A stretch of 64,000 nucleotides of DNA from Pedobacter rhodius (lineage in GTDB: Bacteria; Bacteroidota; Bacteroidia; Sphingobacteriales; Sphingobacteriaceae), in NCBI RefSeq assembly GCF_027213645.1, contig NZ_JAPWGL010000002.1, positions 1,026,555 to 1,090,554 of the forward strand, read 5' to 3'. The stretch's first letter is position 1. Every line of letters starts with the position of its first letter. Both the position numbers and the translations under genes were made by a program. Below, in pieces: positions 18,293 through 26,383 of this stretch. The notes beneath the pieces were generated by a model. That model had not been told where the DNA came from and made no database searches. It worked only from the letters and a program-made list of their open reading frames with translations.

Positions 18293-18511
18293 TTAGTTTT
18301 TAGGAAAGTTTTCTTTTTCGATTTTTTTTAATCTTTTATCGATCGAGAAAAGGTAAGCCAGCAAACCAAACAAAATGATGACTATACACAGCACAACAAC
18401 GTAAATTTTACCATCGCTGCGCAACTTATCGGCCATTTCTACACCGTTATCCTGAGCAAATAATTGAACGGTGGCAAGCGTTAATAGTAGTGAAAATAAT
18501 ATCTTTTTCAT
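18293..18511 (-). CDS. ccmD: CcmD-like small membrane protein
   Basis: 72 residues: a signal peptide ending in LFAQ, then one membrane helix (about residues 35-55) and a charged cytoplasmic tail with DKRLKKIEKEN. The tail pattern and location directly after ccmC identify it as the Bacteroidota CcmD-like protein, which in other bacteria helps release holo-CcmE from the CcmABC complex. The family is poorly conserved, so position is the main evidence. Confidence 0.78.
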   Translation of the reverse strand: MKKILFSLLLTLATVQLFAQDNGVEMADKLRSDGKIYVVVLCIVIILFGLLAYLFSIDKRLKKIEKENFPKN

Positions 18512-18614
18512 TTTGTTTTTATTGTAATGTTTGAAAGTTGTATGTTCGAATGATAAAGTACAAAGTGTAAAGATTCTGCAAATTGCCTTTAATCATATAC
18601 CCTCGCGCCTTAAT

Positions 18615-19277
18615 CTAATTTGCTTGTTGTTTAACTTCTATTGAGCGTATTCTGAAACGGATGGTATAAACCCAGTAACCGATTAAAATCCAGCCCAAAC
18701 ATGCCGGGTAAAACACCATGCGCATGCGGCTATCTAAATCGTAACTGTTGAAGCCCGGGTTACCGCCATTGCCTGGGTGTAAAGAATCTTTTAACCGTGG
18801 TAAAACGAAGAGTAAAACCACCATCATCGGAAAAGCGAAAATGTTATAAATGGCCGAAATTTTGGCTCTTTTTTGTTCCTCATCTATCGCATTTCGAAGA
18901 ATTAAATATGCAAAATAGAGTAAAACGGAAATGGCAGCGAAGTTTTGTTTCGGATCGAAACTCCAGAACTGCCCCCAGGTATATTTTGCCCAGATGGCTC
19001 CGGTTACCAAGCCCAGCAAGCCAAAAATAATGCCTGCATTTACGCTTTCTACGGCTTTGATATCATCAATTTCACTTTTAGAGCTTAAGGATTTAACGCT
19101 GTAAAAAACAGAAATCGAAAACAATACAATCATGGCAAACCACATCGGAACATGAAAATATAAATTCCGGATTGATTCATTTAAAATAGGTAAACGAGGC
19201 ACGCCAAGCAATAAACCTGCAATTGCGGTATAAATGACCAGCACTGAACCTAAAATTTTCCACCAAACTTTATTCAT
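18615..19277 (-). CDS. ccmC: Heme exporter/handling protein CcmC (CcsA-like)
   Basis: 220 residues with six membrane helices. The WWD domain appears as YTWGQFWSFDPKQNFAAI, and the two expected periplasmic His-containing segments are present (NLYFHVPMWFAM and DSLHPGNGG). CcmC loads heme onto CcmE. ccmB lies 70 bases upstream and ccmD 103 bases downstream on the same strand, so this is the first half of the cytochrome c maturation locus. Confidence 0.92.
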   Translation of the reverse strand: MNKVWWKILGSVLVIYTAIAGLLLGVPRLPILNESIRNLYFHVPMWFAMIVLFSISVFYSVKSLSSKSEIDDIKAVESVNAGIIFGLLGLVTGAIWAKYTWGQFWSFDPKQNFAAISVLLYFAYLILRNAIDEEQKRAKISAIYNIFAFPMMVVLLFVLPRLKDSLHPGNGGNPGFNSYDLDSRMRMVFYPACLGWILIGYWVYTIRFRIRSIEVKQQAN

Positions 19278-19347
19278 ATATATTAATTTTGAATGAGCGA
19301 ATCAAGGATTGTTTTCCATTCCATCATCCATTTTACATTTTCTATTT

Positions 19348-20019
19348 TTAATCCCGCCAAAGGTAAGGAAATAACAATAAAGAGGTTGCTACCGTGAGTA
19401 CATTTACAACCAGCAGCATTCCGATTTCATCGTAACTATTCTCCCAAGGCAAGCCGTCAACAGCATTTTTGGCCAATTTTATTAAAAGTATAAGTACCGG
19501 AATGATGATTGGAAAACTTAAAATCGCCATTAACATCCCGCCGTTCCCGGCTTTACTCGCGATGGCCGAAACCATGGTAAAAACCGTTGAAAAACTGATG
19601 CTTCCTAACACCACAGCAACGTAATACAATAGTAAATCGGGTGGTGTATAGTCATTGAAAACCAATGTATAGAAACACAGTGCCACAGTGGTAAGGACCA
19701 GCATCAATAAGGTGTTATAAATTGTTTTCGAAATGAGTACCGCAGCAGGGCTGGCTAATAAATAGCTGTATAGTTGTTGCCCTTTGGTTTCTTGGAGAAA
19801 GCTTTTAGACACACCGTTGATTGATGCGAAAAGCATGATAATCCAGAAGAGTGCATTCCAGGTTAATCTTTCCCGCTCACTCAGACTTACAAAAGAAAGA
19901 TAACAGGTAAAAATCGTTGAAACCACATATAACAATACACCATTGATGGTATATTTGGAGCGCCACTCTAACAGTACTTCCTTGTGGATTAAATATTTAA
20001 CCTCTCTGGCCAGTTGCAT
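19348..20019 (-). CDS. ccmB: Heme exporter subunit CcmB
   Basis: 223 residues with six membrane helices, full length for CcmB. The cytoplasmic start LIHKEVLLEWRSKYTINGVLLY and the segment RLTWNALFWIIMLFASINGVSKSFLQE are the typical family blocks. CcmB is the permease of the CcmABC complex. The ATPase CcmA is not in this window and would have to be encoded elsewhere. The gene starts six bases after a perfect -7 box. Confidence 0.9.
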   Translation of the reverse strand: MQLAREVKYLIHKEVLLEWRSKYTINGVLLYVVSTIFTCYLSFVSLSERERLTWNALFWIIMLFASINGVSKSFLQETKGQQLYSYLLASPAAVLISKTIYNTLLMLVLTTVALCFYTLVFNDYTPPDLLLYYVAVVLGSISFSTVFTMVSAIASKAGNGGMLMAILSFPIIIPVLILLIKLAKNAVDGLPWENSYDEIGMLLVVNVLTVATSLLLFPYLWRD

Positions 20020-20024
20020 AACCG

Positions 20025-20032
20025 CAAAGATA
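20025..20032 (-). promoter_or_regulatory. -7 box TATCTTTG for ccmB-ccmC-ccmD
   Basis: Perfect TAnnTTTG on the minus strand with five bases between it and the ccmB ATG, which implies a very short or absent 5' leader. Confidence 0.6.
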
Positions 20033-20145
20033 CTTTTATTGATAAATATTGCGAGGGTAAATTGTTGGATTGTTGTAATATTGCAATCAGATTTACGATT
20101 TTAGAATTACAATTTTAGATTTAAACTTCCACAGAAAATAATTTT

Positions 20146-20211
20146 AAGCCGCAGATTCGCAGATTATTTTTTATTATTGGATTAGGTTATCAAATACAAA
20201 ATCTGTGGCTT
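20146..20211. repeat. Inverted repeat upstream of ogt
   Basis: Arms AAGCCGCAGATT and AATCTGTGGCTT, one mismatch, 42 bases apart, in the ccmB-ogt divergent spacer. Another of the AAGCC(G/A)CAGATT-type intergenic repeats. Confidence 0.6.
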
Positions 20212-20215
20212 ACCA

Positions 20216-20701
20216 ATGGAAAATCACTATGCATCAATCATCGAATCGCCTGTTGGCAAAATAACCATCCTTGCCGATGATGACTTTGTGTATGCCGTTA
20301 CTTTTGCCGAGCAAGATATAGATGGATTAACGGAAAACGAACTGACCAAAAATGTCTCCAAGCAATTACAAGACTATTTCAATGGCAACTTAAAAAATTT
20401 CAACTTCCCGATTAAACAGAAAGGCACCGAATTTCAGCAAGCTGTTTGGCAAAACTTATTATCCATTCCTTACGGAGAAACAATTTCTTATGCCAAATTT
20501 TCATCACATAACCCTTTGGCCATTCGAGCAATTGCTGCAGCAAACGGAAAGAACAATATTGCAATAGCGGTGCCATGCCACAGGGTAATTGGCAGCAATG
20601 GCAAACTGGTTGGATATGCGGGTGGCCTGTGGCGAAAACAGTGGTTATTGCAACACGAACGGGAAATTGCCCAAAAAGGACAAACAGAATTAAAATTTTA
20701 G
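20216..20701 (+). CDS. ogt: Methylated-DNA--protein-cysteine methyltransferase
   Basis: 161 residues. Direct repair of O6-alkylguanine by one-way transfer of the alkyl group to the active Cys in AIAVPCHRVIG. The helix-turn-helix segment GTEFQQAVWQNLLSIPYGET and the final GYAGGLWRKQWLLQHE are also canonical. Length fits Ogt-type enzymes that lack the Ada regulatory domain. The cupin-like gene starts two bases after its stop and is likely co-transcribed. Confidence 0.94.
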   Translation: MENHYASIIESPVGKITILADDDFVYAVTFAEQDIDGLTENELTKNVSKQLQDYFNGNLKNFNFPIKQKGTEFQQAVWQNLLSIPYGETISYAKFSSHNPLAIRAIAAANGKNNIAIAVPCHRVIGSNGKLVGYAGGLWRKQWLLQHEREIAQKGQTELKF

Positions 20702-20702
20702 C

Positions 20703-21092
20703 ATGAATACACCATCAGATAAAGCCGATACCACAAATTACTTAAAAGCCATTCGCTTAATTAATATCGAAGATGGCAAATGCGACTTTGAAACAGGAAG
20801 TATTCCCATCAGACAGCATATTAAAGCCAATTATTTTTTCGCTCAAACAGACATTTCCCTGCAAAAAACTCCACATGCTGCGCCACGGCGACAGTTTGTT
20901 ATCACCATTAAAGGCAAATTGAAGTTTACAGTAACCAGCGGAAAAACTTTTATTCTGGAACCGGGAATAATTTTAATCGCCAATGATACGCTGGGCGATG
21001 GGCACACCTGGGAAATTTTGGATGGTATTGAATGGGAACGGATTTACATCCCTTTGGAAGGCGATGCTGATGATTGTTTTGTTGCTGATTAA
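20703..21092 (+). CDS. Cupin-like protein
   Basis: 129 residues. The segment HAAPRRQFVITIKGKLKFTV, then FILEPGIILIANDTLGDGHTWEI, shows the two cupin motifs with metal-ligand candidates (two His, Gln, Glu). No membrane or signal segments. It sits two bases after ogt and 71 bases before speD, but a separate promoter precedes speD, so this gene belongs with ogt rather than with the following cluster. Substrate unknown. Confidence 0.72.
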   Translation: MNTPSDKADTTNYLKAIRLINIEDGKCDFETGSIPIRQHIKANYFFAQTDISLQKTPHAAPRRQFVITIKGKLKFTVTSGKTFILEPGIILIANDTLGDGHTWEILDGIEWERIYIPLEGDADDCFVAD

Positions 21093-21117
21093 TTAAAAAA
21101 TTATTTTTATAAGTTTT

Positions 21118-21145
21118 TTGCAGGTTAAAAAAATTTATAATTTTG
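21118..21145 (+). promoter_or_regulatory. Complete Bacteroidota promoter for the speD-like cluster
   Basis: TTG (21118-21120) preceded by a T run, a 17-base spacer and a perfect TAATTTTG -7 element (21138-21145). This is the best -33/-7 pair in the window. The in-frame TTG codon at 21143 lies inside the -7 box, so translation must start at the ATG at 21164. Confidence 0.7.
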
Positions 21146-21163
21146 ATTATACTAAACGCTCAA

Positions 21164-21517
21164 ATGAACTATAATCCAGGGTTACATATTTTATCAGAAT
21201 TTAAATCTGATAACACCGAACAACTCTCTTCTTTTGATGATTGTAAAAATCTCTTCAATAAATTAATAACTGAAAACGGTTTGGAAAAAGTTGGCGAAGT
21301 TTATCACGATTTCCCAAATGGCGGCTTCACGGCAGTAATTTGTCTGACAGAATCTCATTTATCAATACATACCTGGCCCGAATTTAATCTGGCAACATTT
21401 GATATTTTTTTATCGAATTACCAAAAAGATAATACTCAAAAAGTTAAAGTAATCTATCAATCAGTGCTAAGTTTTTTTGACGGTAAAGAATTAAAGAAAA
21501 CTGAAATTGTTCGCTGA
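21164..21517 (+). CDS. SpeD-family pyruvoyl decarboxylase homologue
   Basis: 117 residues, the size of prokaryotic S-adenosylmethionine decarboxylase proenzyme. The self-cleavage site is intact: TESHLSIHTWPEFN has Glu63-Ser64, where Ser would become the pyruvoyl group, and the processing His69. The usual catalytic Cys that follows the xDxFTCG segment is Ser here (Ser84 in DIFLSN). AdoMet may therefore not be the substrate; some SpeD relatives decarboxylate ornithine or arginine instead. The start is set by the promoter. The stop overlaps the next ATG (TGATG), so translation is coupled to the DUF4178 gene. Confidence 0.85.
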   Translation: MNYNPGLHILSEFKSDNTEQLSSFDDCKNLFNKLITENGLEKVGEVYHDFPNGGFTAVICLTESHLSIHTWPEFNLATFDIFLSNYQKDNTQKVKVIYQSVLSFFDGKELKKTEIVR

Positions 21518-22833
21518 TGGATAAACCAACAAAATCATTTTTCAAATTATCAGAAACTATTGATTGTCCTGTTTGCAAACAAAGTATTATTCTATATGAT
21601 TTGCCAAAAAGCGAGTACACAGTATGTACTTTTTGTTTTTCATACCTGCACATTATTGCAAAAGGTTTTTCGCGTTTAAATAAGCAACTCAGTAAACCTG
21701 AAAAAACCCCTCTACTAAAACTTGGCAGCACGGCCAACATCCACAATACTGATTTTAAAGTAATTGCTTACCTCGAAAAAAGAGAGGTTGGAACAATTTA
21801 TCATTGGCGTGAATATATATTAACAAGTATAGATAAAGGATATATTACTTTATCAGAATTTGATGGCCATTGGAACTTAATTGGTGGCAAAGATTTTATT
21901 GCCGACTATCAAGACCCGATTTCATACGGAACGAGTTTGGGCTATAAGGATGTTGAATATGCACTCTTCAATAAATACACGCCCATTGTAACGGCCATGC
22001 TTGGCGAAGTTGACTGGGATGTCGTTAATGAGAAGGTAAAAGCGATGGAATATATTGCGCCGCCATACATGGTTGTTGCAGAAGAAACGTCTAACGGTAA
22101 AAGGATTAAAGATTATTACATTGCCGAATATCTGGAGCCGGCAATTATTGCAGAAACATTCAGCATTGACAAAAAATTAATACCAGAAAGAATTGGAATT
22201 GGCGCGAACCAGCCATCTAAACACTATGACAGATGGACTTCATCATTACAAATAACAGGAATAGCCATTGTACTCGTTCTCCTGATACACTTATTACTCG
22301 GAATAGTAAAACCTGAAAAAGAACTTTTAAATGATGATTTCTTAATTAGTCACAATAATACACAAGATGTTAATGAATTTAAATCATTTGTTACGCCTGC
22401 CTTTACTATAGATGATGAATCATCTAACATATCATTTGAAATTGCATCTGCCGTTGATAACAATTGGCTCGAAACAACAATAGTTTTGGTTAACGAAAGT
22501 GATAACCGAACTTGGGAAGTAAGTAAAAGTATTGAATATTACCATGGCTATGAAGAAGGCGAGAGTTGGAGCGAAGGTTCAACAAAAGAATCTATTCTTT
22601 TATCAGAAATACCCAAAGGGAAATATCATTTAAACGTTTATCCTTCATCAGGAGATATAGATAGAAACAACCTTTATATTAAAGCCACAAGTAATGTTAC
22701 TATGTGGCGTAATACCCTTATCACAATATTTCTTCTGTGTATTTACCCTGCTGTTTGCTGGTACATGATGAGAAATTTTGAAAAAAACAGATGGAATAAT
22801 AGCGACTATTCACCTTTTGTAAATGAAGAATAA
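21517..22833 (+). CDS. Zinc-ribbon DUF4178 membrane protein
   Basis: 438 residues. An N-terminal zinc ribbon (Cys17-x2-Cys20 and Cys37-x2-Cys40) is followed by the DUF4178 beta-rich domain, seen in GTIYHWREYILTSIDKGYITLSEFDGHWNLI. Two membrane helices (about 243-263 and 403-423) flank an extracytoplasmic loop of about 140 residues. The cytoplasmic zinc/DUF4178 part could bind a partner or ligand. The gene overlaps the speD-like stop by one base and is followed with no gap by a small membrane peptide. DUF4178 commonly occurs near SpeD and DUF350 genes as far as I recall. Confidence 0.82.
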   Translation: MDKPTKSFFKLSETIDCPVCKQSIILYDLPKSEYTVCTFCFSYLHIIAKGFSRLNKQLSKPEKTPLLKLGSTANIHNTDFKVIAYLEKREVGTIYHWREYILTSIDKGYITLSEFDGHWNLIGGKDFIADYQDPISYGTSLGYKDVEYALFNKYTPIVTAMLGEVDWDVVNEKVKAMEYIAPPYMVVAEETSNGKRIKDYYIAEYLEPAIIAETFSIDKKLIPERIGIGANQPSKHYDRWTSSLQITGIAIVLVLLIHLLLGIVKPEKELLNDDFLISHNNTQDVNEFKSFVTPAFTIDDESSNISFEIASAVDNNWLETTIVLVNESDNRTWEVSKSIEYYHGYEEGESWSEGSTKESILLSEIPKGKYHLNVYPSSGDIDRNNLYIKATSNVTMWRNTLITIFLLCIYPAVCWYMMRNFEKNRWNNSDYSPFVNEE

Positions 22834-23007
22834 ATGAATCTAAAACCCATTAAATATTATCTTTTAGCTATTCTAATCCTAATCGGTTTTTATAGCTATA
22901 GTGGCTTAACAGGCTTAGCCTTTTACAAAGATGATGTTGAAAAAAATACAGAGTTTACCGGAAATAAATCTAACTCTGGTCACATAAATAGATTTTATCA
23001 TAAATAG
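22834..23007 (+). CDS. 57-residue single-span membrane protein
   Basis: A small gene whose ATG follows the DUF4178 stop codon directly. It has a short basic start (MNLKPIKYY), one hydrophobic helix (about residues 9-30, ending YSYSGLTGLAFY) and a polar, charged tail. The reading frame fills the space between the DUF4178 and DUF350 genes with eight bases to spare, which is strong positional support that it is translated. No family recognised. It may be a subunit of the membrane complex encoded here. Confidence 0.68.
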   Translation: MNLKPIKYYLLAILILIGFYSYSGLTGLAFYKDDVEKNTEFTGNKSNSGHINRFYHK

Positions 23008-23015
23008 AAAACAGT

Positions 23016-23240
23016 ATGAGTTTAAATGAATTAATCAACATGAAGTACATTATTGCATCTTTGGTTTATTCCATTATCGGAATAATTGTACTTTTTCTAG
23101 CGTTCTGGATTATAGAAAAAATTACGCCAGAAAATATTTGGAAAGAAATTTTAGAAAAGCAAAACATGGCTTTAGCGGTGGTTTTTGCAGCATTTATTAT
23201 TGCAATAGCGCTTATTATTAGCTCTGCCATACACAGTTAG
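23016..23240 (+). CDS. DUF350 membrane protein (YjfL-like)
   Basis: 74 residues, about half the length of the two-repeat YjfL proteins, so it is a single DUF350 unit with two membrane helices. The family signature is KQNMALAVVFAAFIIAIALIISSAI, with the conserved Asn-x-Ala in front of the second helix. Translation could begin at 23016 or at the second Met (23040). DUF350 proteins are found with spermidine-synthase-like and ATP-grasp genes. Function unknown. The next gene starts one base after its stop. Confidence 0.85.
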   Translation: MSLNELINMKYIIASLVYSIIGIIVLFLAFWIIEKITPENIWKEILEKQNMALAVVFAAFIIAIALIISSAIHS

Positions 23241-23241
23241 C

Positions 23242-24753
23242 ATGAATAAAAAGCTACCGGCACTTTTATTAATTTCTGTATTTGTTGTAGCAACCTGCGG
23301 CTTAATCTACGAGTTAATTGCAGGCACACTTGCCAGTTATTTACTTGGTGACTCAGTAACACAATTTTCTACAATAATTGGCGTATACCTTTTCTCAATG
23401 GGTATAGGCTCCTGGATTTCAAAGTATTTCGAAAAAAATATTCTTTCCTGGTTCATCCAAATTGAAATTTTGGTTGGTTTGATAGGGGGTTTCAGCTCAA
23501 CAGTTCTATTCTTGGTTTTTGAAAGCATCGCATCATTTCGGATTGTACTCTATGGTTTTGTAAGTCTTACCGGCATTCTTGTTGGATTAGAAATCCCATT
23601 ACTGATGCGAATTTTGAAAGACCGATATGAGTTTAGAGATTTAGTTTCAAAAGTTTTTACATTCGACTATATCGGTGCTCTGCTAGCTTCTTTAATTTTC
23701 CCGCTTTTACTAATTCCGCATTTGGGCCTGGTAAAAACAGCGTTTATGTTTGGCGTGCTAAATGTCGTTGTAGCGCTAATCGTTTGTGTCAGTTTCAAAA
23801 AAGAAATTAGAGCCTCCAAATACCTGCAGAGCGCCTCCATGTTGAGTATAATTACGCTACTTATTGGCTTTGTTTATGCAGATAAAATAACAAGTTTTTC
23901 AGAAAGCCAAACTTATAGCGATACCATTATTTATTCCAAGAGTACGCTTTATCAGCGAATAATTCTAACTAAGAAAAATAAGGTTTTAAGACTTTTCTTG
24001 AATGGGAATTTGCAGTTCAGTTCTGATGATGAATACCGATACCATGAAGCTTTAGTTCATCCAGGACTTCAGGCATTGCCTTTTGCCAAACGTGTTTTGG
24101 TGATGGGCGGTGGCGATGGACTTGCAGTACGAGAAATTCTTAAATATCAGAATATCGATTCTGTAACCTTAGTTGACTTGGATAAAGGCATGACCAGCCT
24201 TTTTCAGTCAAACAAAATACTTTTGGATATCAACAAAAACTCATTATTATCTCCAAAAGTAAAAGTTATTAACGCTGATGCCTTTAGCTGGATTAAGGCT
24301 CAGCAAAAAAAGTTTGATTTTATTGTAATCGATTTTCCAGACCCGTCAAATTATGCCGTAGGAAAACTATACACAAATGCTTTTTATAAATTGGTTAAAG
24401 GCATTCTTGCACCAAAAGGATTGATGGTAGTGCAATCAACTTCACCCTATGTTGCACCAAAATCTTTCTGGACAGTTAATAAAACTTTAGAAAGTGTGGG
24501 ATTAAAAACCATTCCATACCATAACTATGTTCCATCCTTCGGAGAATGGGGTTATATTTTAGCAACTGAACCTGAAAACCCATACAAAAAACCTCAAAAT
24601 TATATTCCGGGACTAAAATTTGTTTCAAGGGAAAGTGTTAACCTAATGCTTTTTTTTCCAAAGGATATGGGTAAAGTAGAAACAGAAGTTAACAAATTAA
24701 ACAACCAGATTCTGGTAAAATACTTTGAAGATGAGTGGGCAAACGTTTTATAA
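23242..24753 (+). CDS. Spermidine-synthase-like protein with N-terminal membrane domain
   Basis: 503 residues. The first 215 residues form about seven membrane helices (opening LLISVFVVATCGLIYELIAG). The C-terminal half is a polyamine aminopropyltransferase fold: DEYRYHEALVHP gate region, GGGDG at residues 289-293 for nucleotide binding, VTLVDLD, NADAFSW and the active-site-like IDFPDPSNYAVGKLY. Canonical SpeE is soluble; this fused form places the transferase at the membrane. The donor would be decarboxylated AdoMet if the SpeD homologue makes it. The stop overlaps the following gene. Confidence 0.88.
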   Translation: MNKKLPALLLISVFVVATCGLIYELIAGTLASYLLGDSVTQFSTIIGVYLFSMGIGSWISKYFEKNILSWFIQIEILVGLIGGFSSTVLFLVFESIASFRIVLYGFVSLTGILVGLEIPLLMRILKDRYEFRDLVSKVFTFDYIGALLASLIFPLLLIPHLGLVKTAFMFGVLNVVVALIVCVSFKKEIRASKYLQSASMLSIITLLIGFVYADKITSFSESQTYSDTIIYSKSTLYQRIILTKKNKVLRLFLNGNLQFSSDDEYRYHEALVHPGLQALPFAKRVLVMGGGDGLAVREILKYQNIDSVTLVDLDKGMTSLFQSNKILLDINKNSLLSPKVKVINADAFSWIKAQQKKFDFIVIDFPDPSNYAVGKLYTNAFYKLVKGILAPKGLMVVQSTSPYVAPKSFWTVNKTLESVGLKTIPYHNYVPSFGEWGYILATEPENPYKKPQNYIPGLKFVSRESVNLMLFFPKDMGKVETEVNKLNNQILVKYFEDEWANVL

Positions 24754-26383
24754 AGGTGACTTAACCACCTATTTAAAAAGGCGCTCTTTTTTACTGAGGG
24801 TTGGTTTAATTACAGGTGGGATTTTCCTAAATGGCTGTTTAAAGAAAATTAAATCTAAATACAACATTAAAGGAGCCCTGAATGGTCCTGACTCAAAAGC
24901 TGGTCATATATTACGTGATAAAATTAAGCTACCCAAACCTAGTAGTTCTAGAAAAGTAAAAACTTTAATTATTGGAAGTGGAATTTCCGGACTATCGGCC
25001 GCAAGGTGGCTCCAGAAAAATGGTGAAAAGGATTTCGAAATTCTCGAATTAGAAAACCATCCAGGTGGAAATTCACATTTTGGAACTAACAAAACTTCCT
25101 CCTACCCTTTAGGTGCCCATTATATTACAGTTGCCAACAATGATGACGATTTGCTTATTGATTTTTTAAAAGAAATAAATGTAATTACTCATTTCGAAAA
25201 CAAAATCCCTTATTACAACGATTACTTTTTGACATTCGAGCCAGAAGAAAGGTTATTGATAAACGGTGAATGGCAAGATGGTTTAATTCCAGATTTTGGC
25301 GTACCAGCAAATGACAAACTGCAAATTAAAGATTTCCTGTATCTAGTAAGCAAGCTGAAAAATACGAAAGGCAGCGATGGAAAATTTTTGTTTAATATCC
25401 CCATAAGTTCTTCTTCCGCCGACAAGGATTACCGGGAGCTAGATAAAATTACATTCAAAGATTATCTCGAAGAAAAAGGATACACTTCAAAATATTTGCT
25501 TTGGTACTTAAATTATGCCTGTAAGGATGATTATGGGCAAAAGTTAGATAAAATATCTGCCTGGGCTGGATTGCATTACTTTGCATCTCGTAGAGGAGAA
25601 GCAGCAAACGCAGAACAAAATGCTATATTAACCTGGCCGGAAGGAAATGGCTGGATTATGAAACAACTTACAGGCAAACTTAAGGACCACATTAAAACAT
25701 CAACAATGTGTTACGATATAAATCTGACTGCAAATGGAAATATGCTGGCAACAGTTTTTAATCCGGAAACTAATATTACCGAAAAGATTGAAACTGAAAA
25801 AATCATTTTATCATCACCTCAATATGTAAATAATCGCCTACTAAAAAACTTGCATAGACCAATTGAATACAGTTATTTCAGTTATTCACCATGGCTAATT
25901 GCAAATATTACCATTAATGAATTACCACAATCGAAAGGCAGAGGTTTGTGCTGGGATAACGTAGCCTACAATACGGCATCAGTTGGTTATGTAAATTCAG
26001 CGCAACAACACTTAAAAATTTCGGAGGATAAAAAAGTAATTACATATTACTTACCATTGTGCAACTTTGAACCGGCAGTGTCAAGGTTAGCAGCATATTC
26101 AAGGAATTATGAGCAATGGCTCGATATTGTTGTTCCTGAACTAGAAATTATACATCCAGGAATAACCCAGGCAATTGAAAACATAGATTTTTGGATATGG
26201 GGACACGGCATGATTGCGCCAACTAAAAACTTTATATGGAGTGAGAACCTGGAAAAGGCACGCACACCAATCGAGGAGAAAATTTTCTTTGCGCATAGTG
26301 ATTTAAGTGGAATCTCTATCTTTGAGGAAGCTTTTCATCAGGGCATAAAAGCAGCAAAGCAAGTTTTAGATGCAAACAGATAA
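24731..26383 (+). CDS. Tat-type flavin amine-oxidase-like lipoprotein
   Basis: 550 residues from the ATG at 24731, inside the end of the transferase gene; an in-frame TTG six bases earlier is less likely. The N-terminus has a twin-arginine signal (KRRSFLLRVGL, Arg17-Arg18) with a lipobox (FLNGC, Cys36), so a folded, FAD-loaded protein could be exported and lipid-anchored. The FAD Rossmann motif is LIIGSGISGLSAARWL (residues 79-94), then PGGNSHFG. The rest follows NAD(P)-binding/flavin amine oxidase layout with FAHSDLSGIS near the end. Polyamine or amine oxidation is an attractive inference given the neighbours. Confidence 0.83.
   Translation: MSGQTFYKGDLTTYLKRRSFLLRVGLITGGIFLNGCLKKIKSKYNIKGALNGPDSKAGHILRDKIKLPKPSSSRKVKTLIIGSGISGLSAARWLQKNGEKDFEILELENHPGGNSHFGTNKTSSYPLGAHYITVANNDDDLLIDFLKEINVITHFENKIPYYNDYFLTFEPEERLLINGEWQDGLIPDFGVPANDKLQIKDFLYLVSKLKNTKGSDGKFLFNIPISSSSADKDYRELDKITFKDYLEEKGYTSKYLLWYLNYACKDDYGQKLDKISAWAGLHYFASRRGEAANAEQNAILTWPEGNGWIMKQLTGKLKDHIKTSTMCYDINLTANGNMLATVFNPETNITEKIETEKIILSSPQYVNNRLLKNLHRPIEYSYFSYSPWLIANITINELPQSKGRGLCWDNVAYNTASVGYVNSAQQHLKISEDKKVITYYLPLCNFEPAVSRLAAYSRNYEQWLDIVVPELEIIHPGITQAIENIDFWIWGHGMIAPTKNFIWSENLEKARTPIEEKIFFAHSDLSGISIFEEAFHQGIKAAKQVLDANR

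Noticed and set aside
20216..21092. ogt and cupin-like genes as part of the polyamine-like cluster
   Set aside because: A complete separate promoter lies between them and the SpeD homologue, and their functions do not connect.
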